From CAYVTD01 sp964454445 (GTDB lineage: Bacteria > Bacteroidota > Ignavibacteria > Kapaibacteriales > UBA2268): 64,000 bases of DNA. The DNA is taken from contig CAYVTD010000009.1 of the NCBI GenBank assembly GCA_964454445.1, positions 8,269-72,268 on the forward strand. The letters are read 5' to 3'. Below, one piece after another: positions 38,867 to 48,341 of the stretch. Under the pieces are notes generated by a model that was not told the origin of the DNA, ran no database searches, and worked only from the letters and a program-made list of their open reading frames with translations. Made by a program: the position numbers and the translations under genes. The first letter of the stretch is position 1; the number at the start of each line of letters is the position of its first letter.

Positions 38867-39877
38867 CTATTGTTTCCCTGTCATTGCCCCTAAAGCTCGT
38901 AAAAGCTCCCTTGTTTGCTCAAGTTGCTTTTTATCGACTAATAGCGAGCTATTGCATTCGTCAGAGTTTATCTCTTTAGCCGCTGTAGCAATATCTCTAT
39001 TAATTAAAAGCGAGATACCCAAGATGAAACGGCGGAACCCCTCTCTATCTGCGTTTTCACTCGAAAAAGAAGTATATTTTATTACATTATCGTGATTGTC
39101 TGTTTTCAAGGCAATTTGGGCTAAACGTAGCATGCTCTTTTCATTTTGCTCGGTTGATAAGCTTTCAGAATCTAAGATATTTAGATATATTTCTTCTGCT
39201 TTTTCGTAGTTTGAGCCTGAAAATTCTGTTTCTGCAAGGTGAAACAACAGCCAATCGTCGTTTGGCTTTTCTGCTATTTCTTGCTCTAACATTGTTTTAT
39301 TGCGCTTTATCTTATCCTCGTTTTTTTCTGCATATCCATAATGATTTATGATTATTTCTGAATCAACGATTGTAAACCCTTCTTTTTCGATACTTTCGGC
39401 GATTTGCTCGTGGATACGCCCTGTAAAAGAAAAAGTTCGATTTTGCGATGGGTCTGAGTCAGATTTCCTAAGATTACGAAAAATCCTTGTGTAACGGTGG
39501 CTATAGATTGTTGAGCTATCCTTGTCTTTGAGAACATTATTTATTTTAACCCTAATGCCGCCAATGGTTTCATTGTTAAATAATTCAATATCATTTTTAA
39601 ATGATTCAATATCGAGCGTTTCGTCTGAATCGAGGATCAGTATCCAGTCGCTTCGCATTAGCCTCAAAGCATGGTTTCTTGCATCAGAAAAACTGCCTGT
39701 CCACTCGAAAAAATGAACTTCGGCGCCGAATCTCTTGCAAATCAATGGTGTTTCGTCATCTGAACCGGTATCTACGACAAGCAGTTGCGAGCAGACGCAT
39801 TTTGCAGATACCAGTGCTTGTGCGATACTGGCAGAGCCATTTTTAACAATCATAGCCAAGCCGATAGTAGGCATCAT
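38867..39877 (-). CDS. GT2-family glycosyltransferase with helical-repeat tail
   Basis: This is a 336-residue cytoplasmic enzyme. The GT-A domain shows TIGLAMIVKNGSASIAQAL at the start, VVDTGSDDETPLI, and the metal-binding DSDE at about 83-86 (WILILDSDETLDIE). From about residue 200 the chain is helical with TPR-like repeats (LLFHLAETEFSGSNYEKAEE), the layout of the common TPR-linked GT2 proteins. The sugar donor and acceptor are unknown. Two start ATGs lie in tandem at 39877 and 39874. It is convergent with the kinase gene (three bases between stops) and divergent from the site-2 protease gene. Confidence 0.88.
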   Translation of the reverse strand: MMPTIGLAMIVKNGSASIAQALVSAKCVCSQLLVVDTGSDDETPLICKRFGAEVHFFEWTGSFSDARNHALRLMRSDWILILDSDETLDIESFKNDIELFNNETIGGIRVKINNVLKDKDSSTIYSHRYTRIFRNLRKSDSDPSQNRTFSFTGRIHEQIAESIEKEGFTIVDSEIIINHYGYAEKNEDKIKRNKTMLEQEIAEKPNDDWLLFHLAETEFSGSNYEKAEEIYLNILDSESLSTEQNEKSMLRLAQIALKTDNHDNVIKYTSFSSENADREGFRRFILGISLLINRDIATAAKEINSDECNSSLLVDKKQLEQTRELLRALGAMTGKQ

Positions 39878-40023
39878 TATTTCCTAACTTTTTTGTATAG
39901 AATGAAAGATAATATATCAATAAATAAATAAAAAAACAAATAGAAAGTAAAACTTAGACAATAATCGCTTGAAAAAAAATAAATTTTTGTTTCTTTTGTC
40001 AAACATATAAGTTTTTTATTGCG

Positions 40024-40051
40024 TTTGGAAAAGTAATGTAATTTACGTTTG
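40024..40051 (+). promoter_or_regulatory. Candidate Bacteroidota promoter for the M50 protease gene
   Basis: TTTG at 40024-40027 and TACGTTTG at 40044-40051 resemble the -33 and -7 elements of the main Bacteroidota sigma factor. The spacer is 16 bases, slightly short. The pair lies 55 bases before the ATG at 40107, in a divergent intergenic region. Confidence 0.38.
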
Positions 40052-40106
40052 GATAAGAAGTTTTAATTTGATTGAAAGAAATTTTTTTTATTATTTTTAA
40101 AATCTA

Positions 40107-41192
40107 ATGGCAAATCAACCAGAGTATTATAGCTTTTTTAATCAGCCGCTCCAGTCGCCATATCGTCAGAAATATTTTTTGCACTTAGTATTGTTTCTAA
40201 TTACCTTTTTTACTTGTTTGCTTGCTGGCGTACAGTGGGCAAACAAAAACCCCTTTGAGGTGATGAATTGGGAATATGGGATAACTTATGCTATATTGAT
40301 TATGGTATTTCTTGGCTCACACGAATTTGGGCATTATATAGCATCACGCATCCACAAGGTCGAGGCAACATTGCCTTATTTTATACCCAATCCTGTGCCT
40401 ATGTTTGTTAATTTTGGAACTTTTGGAGCAGTTATAAAAACAAGGACGAGGATACCGAGTTCGAAGGCACTTTTCGACATCGGAGTAGCTGGGCCATTGG
40501 CGGGCTTTGTAATATGTTTGATTTTCCTGATTTATGGCTTGATTACCTTGCCTTCGATTGATTATATTTACAACATTCATCCTGAATATATCACCTTATA
40601 TGGTGGAGAAATACCCAAAACGAGCCTTCATTTCGGCGATACAGTTCTGTTTTCTATTCTTGCAAAAATCTTTGCCAATCCGAAAGGTTTTTTACCGCCA
40701 ATGAACGAAATATATCACTATCCTTTTTTAAATGTCGGCTGGTTTGGTTTGTTTGTAACAACATTAAACATGCTCCCCATAGGTCAGTTGGACGGAGGGC
40801 ACGTAGTATATGCAATGTTTGGAGGAAAGAACCACAAACGAATTGCCAGGGCAGCTTGGTGGGTGATGTTTGCTATTGGATTTGGCTCATTGTTGGAAAT
40901 ATTGCTTCAATATCTTGCTCCTGCAAACGCTGGTACTGGTGTAAATTACGCCTCATTTACAGAGCAAATCTATAAATTTTTAACTTGGTTAAAATCTATA
41001 ATACCTTGGTATTTCGAAGCTTGGGGTGGCTGGTTATTTTGGGCTCTTATTACAAGATTCTTTATAAAATTATGGCATCCACCTGTTAGTTACGAGGAAA
41101 AACTCGACGGCAAGCGTATGGCTATTGGCTGGATTGCTATTGTTGTCCTGTTCTTAAGTTTTTCTTATAATGGTATTTTTTTTATTGAGTAA
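40107..41192 (+). CDS. Site-2-type intramembrane metalloprotease (M50 family)
   Basis: This 361-residue polytopic membrane protein has about seven segments. HEFGH (72-76) is the zinc-binding motif, and NMLPIGQLDGG (221-231) supplies the third ligand Asp, both in hydrophobic stretches. PYFIPNPVPMFVNFGTFGA and FDIGVAGPLAGF are also typical of this M50 group. Such proteases cut membrane-embedded substrates, often anti-sigma factors or leftover signal peptides; the substrate here is unknown. There is no PDZ domain, unlike RseP. asd starts 41 bases downstream on the same strand, and the two may be co-transcribed. Confidence 0.92.
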   Translation: MANQPEYYSFFNQPLQSPYRQKYFLHLVLFLITFFTCLLAGVQWANKNPFEVMNWEYGITYAILIMVFLGSHEFGHYIASRIHKVEATLPYFIPNPVPMFVNFGTFGAVIKTRTRIPSSKALFDIGVAGPLAGFVICLIFLIYGLITLPSIDYIYNIHPEYITLYGGEIPKTSLHFGDTVLFSILAKIFANPKGFLPPMNEIYHYPFLNVGWFGLFVTTLNMLPIGQLDGGHVVYAMFGGKNHKRIARAAWWVMFAIGFGSLLEILLQYLAPANAGTGVNYASFTEQIYKFLTWLKSIIPWYFEAWGGWLFWALITRFFIKLWHPPVSYEEKLDGKRMAIGWIAIVVLFLSFSYNGIFFIE

Positions 41193-41233
41193 ATTTATTA
41201 TTTTGAATTAATAATTCGAATATTGAGATAATA

Positions 41234-42268
41234 ATGAAAAAAAGTTTTAATGTAGCTATAGTCGGGGCGACTGGACTTGTTGGCAGAACAATGCTGCAAG
41301 TGCTCGAAGAAAAATATTTTCCAATAAATAATTTGAAATTGCTTGCTTCGGAAAGATCTGCCGGTCAGAACTTGTTGTTTCGTAACGAGCAAATAATTGT
41401 GGAAGAGCTAGGTCAGAATAGTTTTAGGGGTATTGATATAGCTCTTTTTTCGGCAGGTAGTTATGTAAGCAAAACTTTCGTTCCGATTGCTGTCCGAGCA
41501 GGTTGCATTGTAATTGACAATGGCAGTTATTGGCGAATGAAGCCTGATGTGCCGCTTATTGTTCCTGAAGTTAATCCAAATGAGGCATTCAAACACGAAG
41601 GCATTATTACTAATCCCAATTGCTCGACAATCCAGCTTGTTGTGGCTTTAAAACCTCTTTTAGATAATTATGGGTTGAGGCGGGTTATCGTTTCTACGTA
41701 TCAATCCATAAGTGGAGCAGGGCAAAAAGGGATAAATAAGTTAATTTCTGATATTTCTTCTATTAAATTTTGTGAAGCAATGGAAAACTGGCAGCTATCA
41801 GATAATAAGAATATTGCTTTTCCAAGACGCAATTCCGATAGTATTGCCTTCAATACAGCTTTCCACGAGCCAGATGCCGAGAAGGGTTTCAGTGTGGAAG
41901 AAATCAAAATGATGAACGAAACCCGCAAGATACTTAATATCCCCGATATGAAAATATCTGTTACCTGCGTTCGGCTTCCGATTTTAGGCGGGCATGGCGA
42001 ATCTGTTAATGTCGAATTAAGCAAACCATTTACTTTAGACGATATAAGAGAAATCTACTCGAAGGCACCTGGCATCGTATTAATGGACGATTTTGAAAAT
42101 GGGACATATCCAACAGTTGCCACATCCGAAAGCAAAGATGAGGTCTTAATTGGTCGCTTGCGTTTGGATAGCTCTTGCGAAAACAGCTTGAATCTATGGT
42201 TCACTGCTGACAACCTTCGTAAAGGTGCCGCAACAAATGCTGTGCAGATAGCTGAGTTATTTCTGTAA
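41234..42268 (+). CDS. asd: Aspartate-semialdehyde dehydrogenase
   Basis: It reduces aspartyl phosphate to aspartate semialdehyde with NADPH, the branch point to lysine/diaminopimelate, threonine and methionine. It has 344 residues. The nucleotide loop GATGLVG is at 11-17. The catalytic Cys is residue 130 in TNPNCSTIQ, and the active-site His is 254 in RLPILGGHGES. SISGAGQKG near 160 is another family signature. The stop lies inside the last codons of rlmB on the other strand, so the two genes overlap tail to tail by 12 bases. Confidence 0.96.
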   Translation: MKKSFNVAIVGATGLVGRTMLQVLEEKYFPINNLKLLASERSAGQNLLFRNEQIIVEELGQNSFRGIDIALFSAGSYVSKTFVPIAVRAGCIVIDNGSYWRMKPDVPLIVPEVNPNEAFKHEGIITNPNCSTIQLVVALKPLLDNYGLRRVIVSTYQSISGAGQKGINKLISDISSIKFCEAMENWQLSDNKNIAFPRRNSDSIAFNTAFHEPDAEKGFSVEEIKMMNETRKILNIPDMKISVTCVRLPILGGHGESVNVELSKPFTLDDIREIYSKAPGIVLMDDFENGTYPTVATSESKDEVLIGRLRLDSSCENSLNLWFTADNLRKGAATNAVQIAELFL

Positions 42269-43015
42269 ACCTCTTTGTCTTGCGATTTCAAAAAAGATTA
42301 TTCCAGCGCTAACCGATGCATTTAAGGAATTGACCTTGCCCTTCAAAGGTATCTTAACGATGTAATCGCAATGCTTTTTTGTTGACGGCCGCACACCTTT
42401 GCCTTCGGCACCAATAATGATAAGCACAGGAGAGTCGTAAACACTATCGTTATATAGCTTTGTGCCATCAGAATCGGTGCCGAAAATCCAAAAACCAGCC
42501 TCTTTCAATTTTTCTAAAGCATTTATAAGAGACGAAACTTTTACAATTGGAATATAACTGAGAGCGCCTGCAGATGCCTTTACTGCAGTTGGGGTTACGG
42601 GCGAGGAATCTCTTTCAGTGATTATTATGCCTGCAACCCCGGAAGCTTCGGCAGAGCGGGCTATGGCGCCTAAATTATGAGGGTCGTTTATGCCTTCGAG
42701 TGCTACGATGATTGGCTTTTTGTTATTTAAAAAGCTAATATCAATCAACTCTTTGAGTGAAAGCTCCTTGTATTGTTTCATAAGAGCGATGACTCCCTGC
42801 GACTTGCTATCTTTTGGGCAGGCATCTTTTTCTAAAAAGGCGAACTTGCGCTTGTCGTAAGTTACTATTGGGGTACCACTTTTTTTTGCAGCAGAATAGA
42901 TACTTGAAACAGCCGAACCTTGCACTCCTTGGGCAAGATAGACTTTTTCGACCTCTTCACCGCTACGAAGAGCTTCCAGAACTGGATTTCTTCCATAAAT
43001 ATATGTTTCTGGCAT
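42257..43015 (-). CDS. rlmB: 23S rRNA 2'-O-methyltransferase, RlmB/TrmH type
   Basis: This 252-residue SpoU-family enzyme methylates the 2'-hydroxyl of an rRNA guanosine with S-adenosylmethionine. An N-terminal substrate-binding domain (YIYGRNPVLEALRSGEEV) is joined to the knotted SPOUT domain. The three SpoU motifs are present: GINDPHNLGAIARSAEASG, IIIGAEGKGVRP and IPLKGKVNSLNASVSAGI. The rlmB name rests on overall layout, but the related TrmH-type tRNA enzymes cannot be fully excluded. The gene overlaps the end of asd. Confidence 0.9.
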   Translation of the reverse strand: MPETYIYGRNPVLEALRSGEEVEKVYLAQGVQGSAVSSIYSAAKKSGTPIVTYDKRKFAFLEKDACPKDSKSQGVIALMKQYKELSLKELIDISFLNNKKPIIVALEGINDPHNLGAIARSAEASGVAGIIITERDSSPVTPTAVKASAGALSYIPIVKVSSLINALEKLKEAGFWIFGTDSDGTKLYNDSVYDSPVLIIIGAEGKGVRPSTKKHCDYIVKIPLKGKVNSLNASVSAGIIFFEIARQRGLQK

Positions 43016-43065
43016 AAACTTAGCTCGATTTTCTGTTATGTTTTAAGGTAAACTATATAATTATT

Positions 43066-44841
43066 CTACCTGACTATTGAGAAACTATTTGTATAAATGT
43101 TGCTCCCAACTTTAAGTTTTAATACATATTTTCCAATGGAAAGGTTAGATATGTCTAATTTAATACTTGTTGAGTTTGACAAAGAAAACCTTATATCTTT
43201 AACTATTTCGCCATTTATATTAAAAATGGATATAGATTCAATAGGAGTATCTTTATCAAAACCAAGCATTAAGAAATCTTTAGCTGGATTGGGATAGAGA
43301 TTTAATTGTGCATTGACTACTGTTTCGCCGACAGAAAGAAGATGCTCACCAGTGGTAAATGTCATCAGTTCAGTCCATTGAGAAGCCCCGTCAGAACCGA
43401 TGGCTCCTACCCGCCAGAAATATTGGGTATATGGCTCGAGGATATCTGCATGCAGGAAAGTTTCTGTCAAACCCATAGTATCGATTATTGGCGCAGATAT
43501 TTCTTCGTCGTCGAACAAGCGAACAGTGTAAGAAGCAGCAGCGGCAACAGACTCCCATTGCAAGAGAGGGTCTTTTTCTTCGAGTACAGCGCCGTTTTTA
43601 GGATATATCACGATAGGAGCAACGAGAGGTACAGTAGTTGTGAAAGAAAATGGCTTAGACCATTTTTTGTTGCCTTCGGTGTCGTTTGCGGCAACTCTCC
43701 AAAAATAAGTGGTATTTTCCTCGATTGGCTCGCTCAATTGATAGACATTTCCTTGAATGTTGTCTTTTTCAAAATCAATGTTTTCAAAAGAATTGTCCTT
43801 GCATATTTGTAAATGATAATCAACAGCACCTTTTGAGTCGCTCCATTGGAAAATGGGCTTCACAGAGACATTTGTTGCCTCGTCTTTTGGATTGAGAAGC
43901 ATTGGAGCAGCAACTTCTGGGATTACTATCTGATCGACAGGCAACCTATAAAGCCCTGGGCCTTCAGTGCCGGCATACAAGTAATCGCCTGCAATGAGAA
44001 GTGAACTAACTTTACGGTCGGCTAGCCCATCGCCAAGGGCAGCCCAAGCATTGCCATTGTTAGTCGAAAAGAAGACTCCTTCTCCGTTCGTTGCGGCGAT
44101 TGGTTTTTTTTGATACTCGATAATGGAGTTAACAGGAGCTACTTTTAAACCAGTATTTCTAATCGTCCAAGAATCTCCTAAATTTTCAGATGCCAATATG
44201 CCAAGCGCTGTGCCAGCATAGAGTACATCATTTACAAATGCAAGAGTATAAACAGTTGTTGGAAAAGTCGAGATATCGTTCCACGTAACGCCTTTATCGC
44301 CTGAAAAAGCAATCATACCATTATTAGAGCCGGCATAAATGGCACCGTTGAGATATTTAACAACCCAGATTGGCTCGCCACCAAAGATCATTCCTTTGTT
44401 TTGCCAAGTGTTGCTTGAGTGTGGTTTGAAAAAGATATTACCACCTCCCGTTGCTGCATAGATACCATCTTCAGTTATAGCAAGCGAATAGATTTCTGTG
44501 TCGTACAAACCGTCGTTATAAGCCGTCCATGCTTGACCGTTGTTAGTCGAACAATAAACACCACCTCCTTCGGTTGCCACGTAAAGCACGTTGTTATATA
44601 CTTTTATATCCCAAATTTCTGCCGGTAAAGGCAGTCCTGATTGCATTGCTATCCAAGAATAATTTGTAGTGCTTGCCGAATAAACGCCCTGAGTGCCGGC
44701 TGCTACATAAAATCGATCTTTGAACAAGAGCATGGCATTATCATGATCGAATGGCGCTTCGATTTTTTCCCATTGAGCAAACAAATAGGTTGCTGAAATC
44801 AATAATATTGAAACTGCCAAGAATAGTTTAGAAATTCTCAT
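43066..44841 (-). CDS. T9SS-exported protein with beta-propeller and Fn3-like domains
   Basis: This protein has 591 residues from ATG 44841, chosen because GGAGG lies five bases before it. An ATG at 44853 overlaps that site and is less likely. A signal peptide (ISKLFLAVSILLISATYLFA) is followed by six or seven propeller-like repeats to about residue 310, of the form LYVATEGGGVYCSTNNGQAW and similar, as in BNR/sortilin-type propellers. Two Fn3-like repeats (FWRVAANDTEGNKKW, FWRVGAIGSDGASQW) follow. The C-terminus is a type A T9SS sorting domain (LNLYPNPAKDFLML... ending YTNSFSIVR). The protein should reach the cell surface; a binding role is inferred. It lies downstream of another T9SS gene but beyond that gene's terminator side. 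Confidence 0.85.
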   Translation of the reverse strand: MRISKLFLAVSILLISATYLFAQWEKIEAPFDHDNAMLLFKDRFYVAAGTQGVYSASTTNYSWIAMQSGLPLPAEIWDIKVYNNVLYVATEGGGVYCSTNNGQAWTAYNDGLYDTEIYSLAITEDGIYAATGGGNIFFKPHSSNTWQNKGMIFGGEPIWVVKYLNGAIYAGSNNGMIAFSGDKGVTWNDISTFPTTVYTLAFVNDVLYAGTALGILASENLGDSWTIRNTGLKVAPVNSIIEYQKKPIAATNGEGVFFSTNNGNAWAALGDGLADRKVSSLLIAGDYLYAGTEGPGLYRLPVDQIVIPEVAAPMLLNPKDEATNVSVKPIFQWSDSKGAVDYHLQICKDNSFENIDFEKDNIQGNVYQLSEPIEENTTYFWRVAANDTEGNKKWSKPFSFTTTVPLVAPIVIYPKNGAVLEEKDPLLQWESVAAAASYTVRLFDDEEISAPIIDTMGLTETFLHADILEPYTQYFWRVGAIGSDGASQWTELMTFTTGEHLLSVGETVVNAQLNLYPNPAKDFLMLGFDKDTPIESISIFNINGEIVKDIRFSLSNSTSIKLDISNLSIGKYVLKLKVGSNIYTNSFSIVR

Positions 44842-44846
44842 ATTTA

Positions 44847-44851
44847 CCTCC
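44847..44851 (-). promoter_or_regulatory. Shine-Dalgarno site GGAGG
   Basis: GGAGG lies five bases before ATG 44841 and overlaps an earlier in-frame ATG (44853). It therefore decides the start of the propeller/Fn3 T9SS protein. Confidence 0.75.
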
Positions 44852-44905
44852 ATTTTTTGTGAACAAATTATATTATTTTAATATACAAATTACAAAAAAT
44901 AATCG

Positions 44906-44940
44906 GAAAAAAAAACAGCCCATCAAAATTGACGGGCTGT
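44906..44940 (-). terminator. Rho-independent terminator after the nine-repeat T9SS gene
   Basis: Read on the minus strand, ACAGCCC pairs with GGGCTGT (44934-44940 with 44915-44921) around a 12-base loop that can pair partly, and a run of nine T follows. It ends transcription of the upstream 44964-47999 gene. Confidence 0.85.
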
Positions 44941-44963
44941 GGTGACTATTTGCTGAAATTATT

Positions 44964-47900
44964 TTATTTTACTATTATGAGTTTATTGGTTTCACTGATG
45001 CCTGCTGCAGATATTGAATACCAGTAAATGCCTGCTTGCAAACTAGTCGTGTTGAAATTAACAGAATGACTGCCTGTAGAATAATAGCCATTTGCAAGTG
45101 TTTCTATACTTCTGCCTAAAACATCGTGGATTTTTAACATAACATTGCAACCTTCCGGCAGATAGAACTGTATCTCTGCCGAATAGCTTGCCGGATTAGG
45201 AACAGCCATTAGCTTGAATGTGGAATGTTTAAAGTCATAAACAGAAGAAACACCGACAGTATATTTCCAGACATCTGACCAAAGGGCGCCTTTGCCTGCT
45301 TCGTTGTTGCCTCGAACCCTCCAATAATATGTTTCTCCTTGTTGGAAGCCAAAGATGGTGATTCTTGTATCAGTTATTAGAGAATCGTTGATTACGAGCG
45401 GTACTCCGTCGAACTGAGGGAACTTTGAAATCTGCAGGTCATAATACAATGCTCCTTCCAGAGGTCTCCACGAGAATGTAATATCAGAAGGCAAGCCCGT
45501 CAAGCCGTTACTTGGTGCAATAAGAATCGGTTTGCCTTGAGGAACAAGAGGTATTGTTTTAAATTGCCACACTGCCGAATATGGGCTCATGCCGCCTTCG
45601 TTGATTGCTGCAACTCGCCAATAATAGACCATATCGTTCTCGAGGACTCCTGCAAGCAGATATTCGGTTGCATAGACATCTTCTTTTTCAAAAACGATGT
45701 CTTTCTGACCGAATTGTGGGGTAGTAGAAACTTGGAGTTGATAGGCGTCGGCACCAGAAGTTTGTTTCCATTTGAATAAAACATTGATTGGATTGCGTTC
45801 GCTGTTGTTTTCTGGAGCTATAAGCACAGGGATACCAGGATCGTCAATGCCAGTGGAGAAATTCCAGATGGTCGACCAATCGCTCGTTCCCCAGAAGGTT
45901 GAGGAAGCATTTGCGCGCCAGAAGTATTTTTTGGTAGGCTGCAAATTGGCAATCTGATAATATACTGCATAGATATCGGGGATATCTCTAACAATCGAGC
46001 CGGTTGTGAATTTATCGTCTGTTGCCACCTGCAATCGATATGTGCCTATTTGAGGGACCTTGCTCCAGATCAAATCGAGAGTTAAAGGTTGTTTTTCAGC
46101 GTAGTTTTCTGGGGTGAACAGCACGGGAGCTGTGGGTTTTGTTCTAAATGTCCACATATCACTTGTGCTTGTGCATCCTTGGAAGCGGGCAGTAACGCGC
46201 CAGAAGTATTCTGTTAAGTAGTTTAATCCTTTTAAACTATAGCTTGTGCTGCTTAATTCAAGGTTTTCAACAATATAATTCTCTGGAGTAAAGTATGGTG
46301 ATTTTGAAACCTCGAGGAAATAGACAGCACCATTGCCGACGCTGTTCCAAGATAAGGTAATTTCTTGACCAATGCCTATTGTTTGGTCTTCTGGCAATTT
46401 CAATTGTGGTTTGTCGAAGGTTGTGGTAAACTGGTATATATCAGACCAATCGCTTGTATTATTCTGGTCTTCAGCCCTAACTCTCCAATAATACGTTGAG
46501 TAGCCGGAGAGCAAGTTGCTTACTTTGTGTGATAGACCTTCGATGATGCCATCAACGAGCGTATTTCGGAATTGTTTGTCTGTTGCGAGTTGGAATCGAT
46601 ATTTTTCTGCATCATTAGCCCGGCGCCATAAGAAATTAGCGTCGATAGGCACACAATCGGCATAATTATAGGGTCCAGTTAGCTCGACTCTTTCATATTT
46701 CGTTCTGAAAACGAAGGTCTCAGAGTATTCACTTTCGCAAAAAGCTTCGTTTTCTAATTGGAAGCTCTTCACTCGCCAGAAATATTTCGTATTCCAGCGG
46801 TCGCTATGGCTCCAAGTGCCAGTGAGCAGATATTGCGCAAATTTGTTTAAGCCGTTGCCTGGAACATTTATTGGTGATATTGCAATAGGATTTCTAAATT
46901 CTGGATCGTAAGCTACTTCGACTCTGAAAAAGCTTGGAATATCTGACTTATCTGCCGAGCGGAATTTTAAGAGAATATCAGTTATGTCGAGTTCAGTAGA
47001 GTTGTCTGGAGGCTCCAATAAAACTGGCTTATCTTGTTTGGTTTTAAACCACCAGGCATAGCTCCAGTCTCCTTCGCAACCATCTGCGAAATAAGACTTG
47101 ATACGCCAATAATATACAGCATTGTAATCGAGCACTCCCGGTTGTAAATTAAAGGCGCTTCCTGTGATATTTTTTTTCTGATATACTACATTAGTAAATT
47201 TACTGTTCGTGGATATTTGTATTTCATAAGTATTAGCATGAGTTTGATTGATCCAATCGAAAGAAGGCGCCAATTCGAGGCATTTATCGCCATTGGCTGG
47301 GGCAATCAAATCTGTTGGTGAAGGCTTGATTCTAAATTGCCATATTGCCGACCAATTCAATGGACAGTGGTCGCGAACACGCCAATAATACGTCGAATCA
47401 TAGTTTAGATGCAATCCCCGTTCTGCCATAATGGTGGTAAGCTGATAAGTTACCAATTGGTTGCTTGTATGGATGGAGTCCGTAAATAGTATGATGTGAA
47501 AATCTTCATATAATGATACTTCGAGTGTGCTCCAGAGGATTGGCTGGCTTTTGTTCCATTGCAAAACCACGTTGTCTTTCGACAGACAAAACTCAAAATT
47601 TGAAGGTTTAATCAATACTGGTTTTTCTTTGTGTGTCCAAAATGTCCAAGTGTTAGACCAGACAGTGTCGTCAGGTGCATAATATCTTGCCCGCACTCTC
47701 CAATAGTATCTTTTGTTTAATTCTGGCAAATCGAGCCACAATCTGTTCGTGTCGATACCTATTGAATCAATAATCGGCTGCGAAAATGAAGGCTCGGTCG
47801 ATACCTGTATCCGATAAAAGCCCAAATCGCCTTTTGGCGGATTCCACTCAAATAGCAGATGGAGGTTTTCACATTCCGAAAAATTATTCGGAAGGAAAAG

Positions 47901-47999
47901 CTCTGGTGGGTCGTTCAATGCAAATAGGTTTGTCAGGTTCATCAAATAGAGCAAAGAACCCAGCAAAACCGCCTTCGAGATGGTGATTAGTTTTTTCAT
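44964..47999 (-). CDS. T9SS-exported protein of nine Fn3-like repeats
   Basis: This 1011-residue protein has a signal peptide (about 1-27, ending LFALND) and nine Fn3-like repeats of roughly 95-110 residues. Each has a PVLxxPxN opening, a central Y-x-LQVS strand and a conserved YYWRVRA strand before a WSxxWxFxT end. The last 75 residues are a type A T9SS sorting domain (AVPNPASYSAEIQF, VLGRSIETL, ending SETNKLIIVK). It is predicted to be exposed on the cell surface, perhaps as an adhesin or scaffold; no catalytic motif is visible. The start is supported by AGGAG eight bases upstream. A clear terminator follows, so it is its own transcription unit. Confidence 0.88.
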   Translation of the reverse strand: MKKLITISKAVLLGSLLYLMNLTNLFALNDPPELFLPNNFSECENLHLLFEWNPPKGDLGFYRIQVSTEPSFSQPIIDSIGIDTNRLWLDLPELNKRYYWRVRARYYAPDDTVWSNTWTFWTHKEKPVLIKPSNFEFCLSKDNVVLQWNKSQPILWSTLEVSLYEDFHIILFTDSIHTSNQLVTYQLTTIMAERGLHLNYDSTYYWRVRDHCPLNWSAIWQFRIKPSPTDLIAPANGDKCLELAPSFDWINQTHANTYEIQISTNSKFTNVVYQKKNITGSAFNLQPGVLDYNAVYYWRIKSYFADGCEGDWSYAWWFKTKQDKPVLLEPPDNSTELDITDILLKFRSADKSDIPSFFRVEVAYDPEFRNPIAISPINVPGNGLNKFAQYLLTGTWSHSDRWNTKYFWRVKSFQLENEAFCESEYSETFVFRTKYERVELTGPYNYADCVPIDANFLWRRANDAEKYRFQLATDKQFRNTLVDGIIEGLSHKVSNLLSGYSTYYWRVRAEDQNNTSDWSDIYQFTTTFDKPQLKLPEDQTIGIGQEITLSWNSVGNGAVYFLEVSKSPYFTPENYIVENLELSSTSYSLKGLNYLTEYFWRVTARFQGCTSTSDMWTFRTKPTAPVLFTPENYAEKQPLTLDLIWSKVPQIGTYRLQVATDDKFTTGSIVRDIPDIYAVYYQIANLQPTKKYFWRANASSTFWGTSDWSTIWNFSTGIDDPGIPVLIAPENNSERNPINVLFKWKQTSGADAYQLQVSTTPQFGQKDIVFEKEDVYATEYLLAGVLENDMVYYWRVAAINEGGMSPYSAVWQFKTIPLVPQGKPILIAPSNGLTGLPSDITFSWRPLEGALYYDLQISKFPQFDGVPLVINDSLITDTRITIFGFQQGETYYWRVRGNNEAGKGALWSDVWKYTVGVSSVYDFKHSTFKLMAVPNPASYSAEIQFYLPEGCNVMLKIHDVLGRSIETLANGYYSTGSHSVNFNTTSLQAGIYWYSISAAGISETNKLIIVK

Positions 48000-48341
48000 T
48001 TGAAAAACTCCTGTTTATGTTAAAAAAAACTGTATATTTTTTTTATTTTTGAACTTATTAAAACTTTTTTTCACTGAAAGTTCATTTATTTTCTGTAGGA
48101 TACTTGTAAATATTTGTATTCATACAGGGTTTCAGTCTGCAAGAAAGAAATTGCAATTAATATGCCAAATATTTTTTTATATTAGAAAGTAAAGACAAAA
48201 TTAACCAGGAAAACACAATTAGCTGTACTATTACAGAATGATGTCAGAAAAACCACACACTATTTATCGAATAATTTTTTTATATTTTGCAAGAATTTGC
48301 TAATTTTATCAAGATAAAAAAGTCCGATTTAGGAAATCATT
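48000..48341. other. Divergent AT-rich intergenic region
   Basis: These 342 bases lie between two divergent genes and must hold both promoters. AGGAG at 48008-48012 (minus strand) is the ribosome site of the nine-repeat gene. A stretch AGGAAATC lies just before the plus-strand ATG at 48342. No convincing TTTG/TAnnTTTG pair, inverted repeat or small ORF was found. Confidence 0.5.
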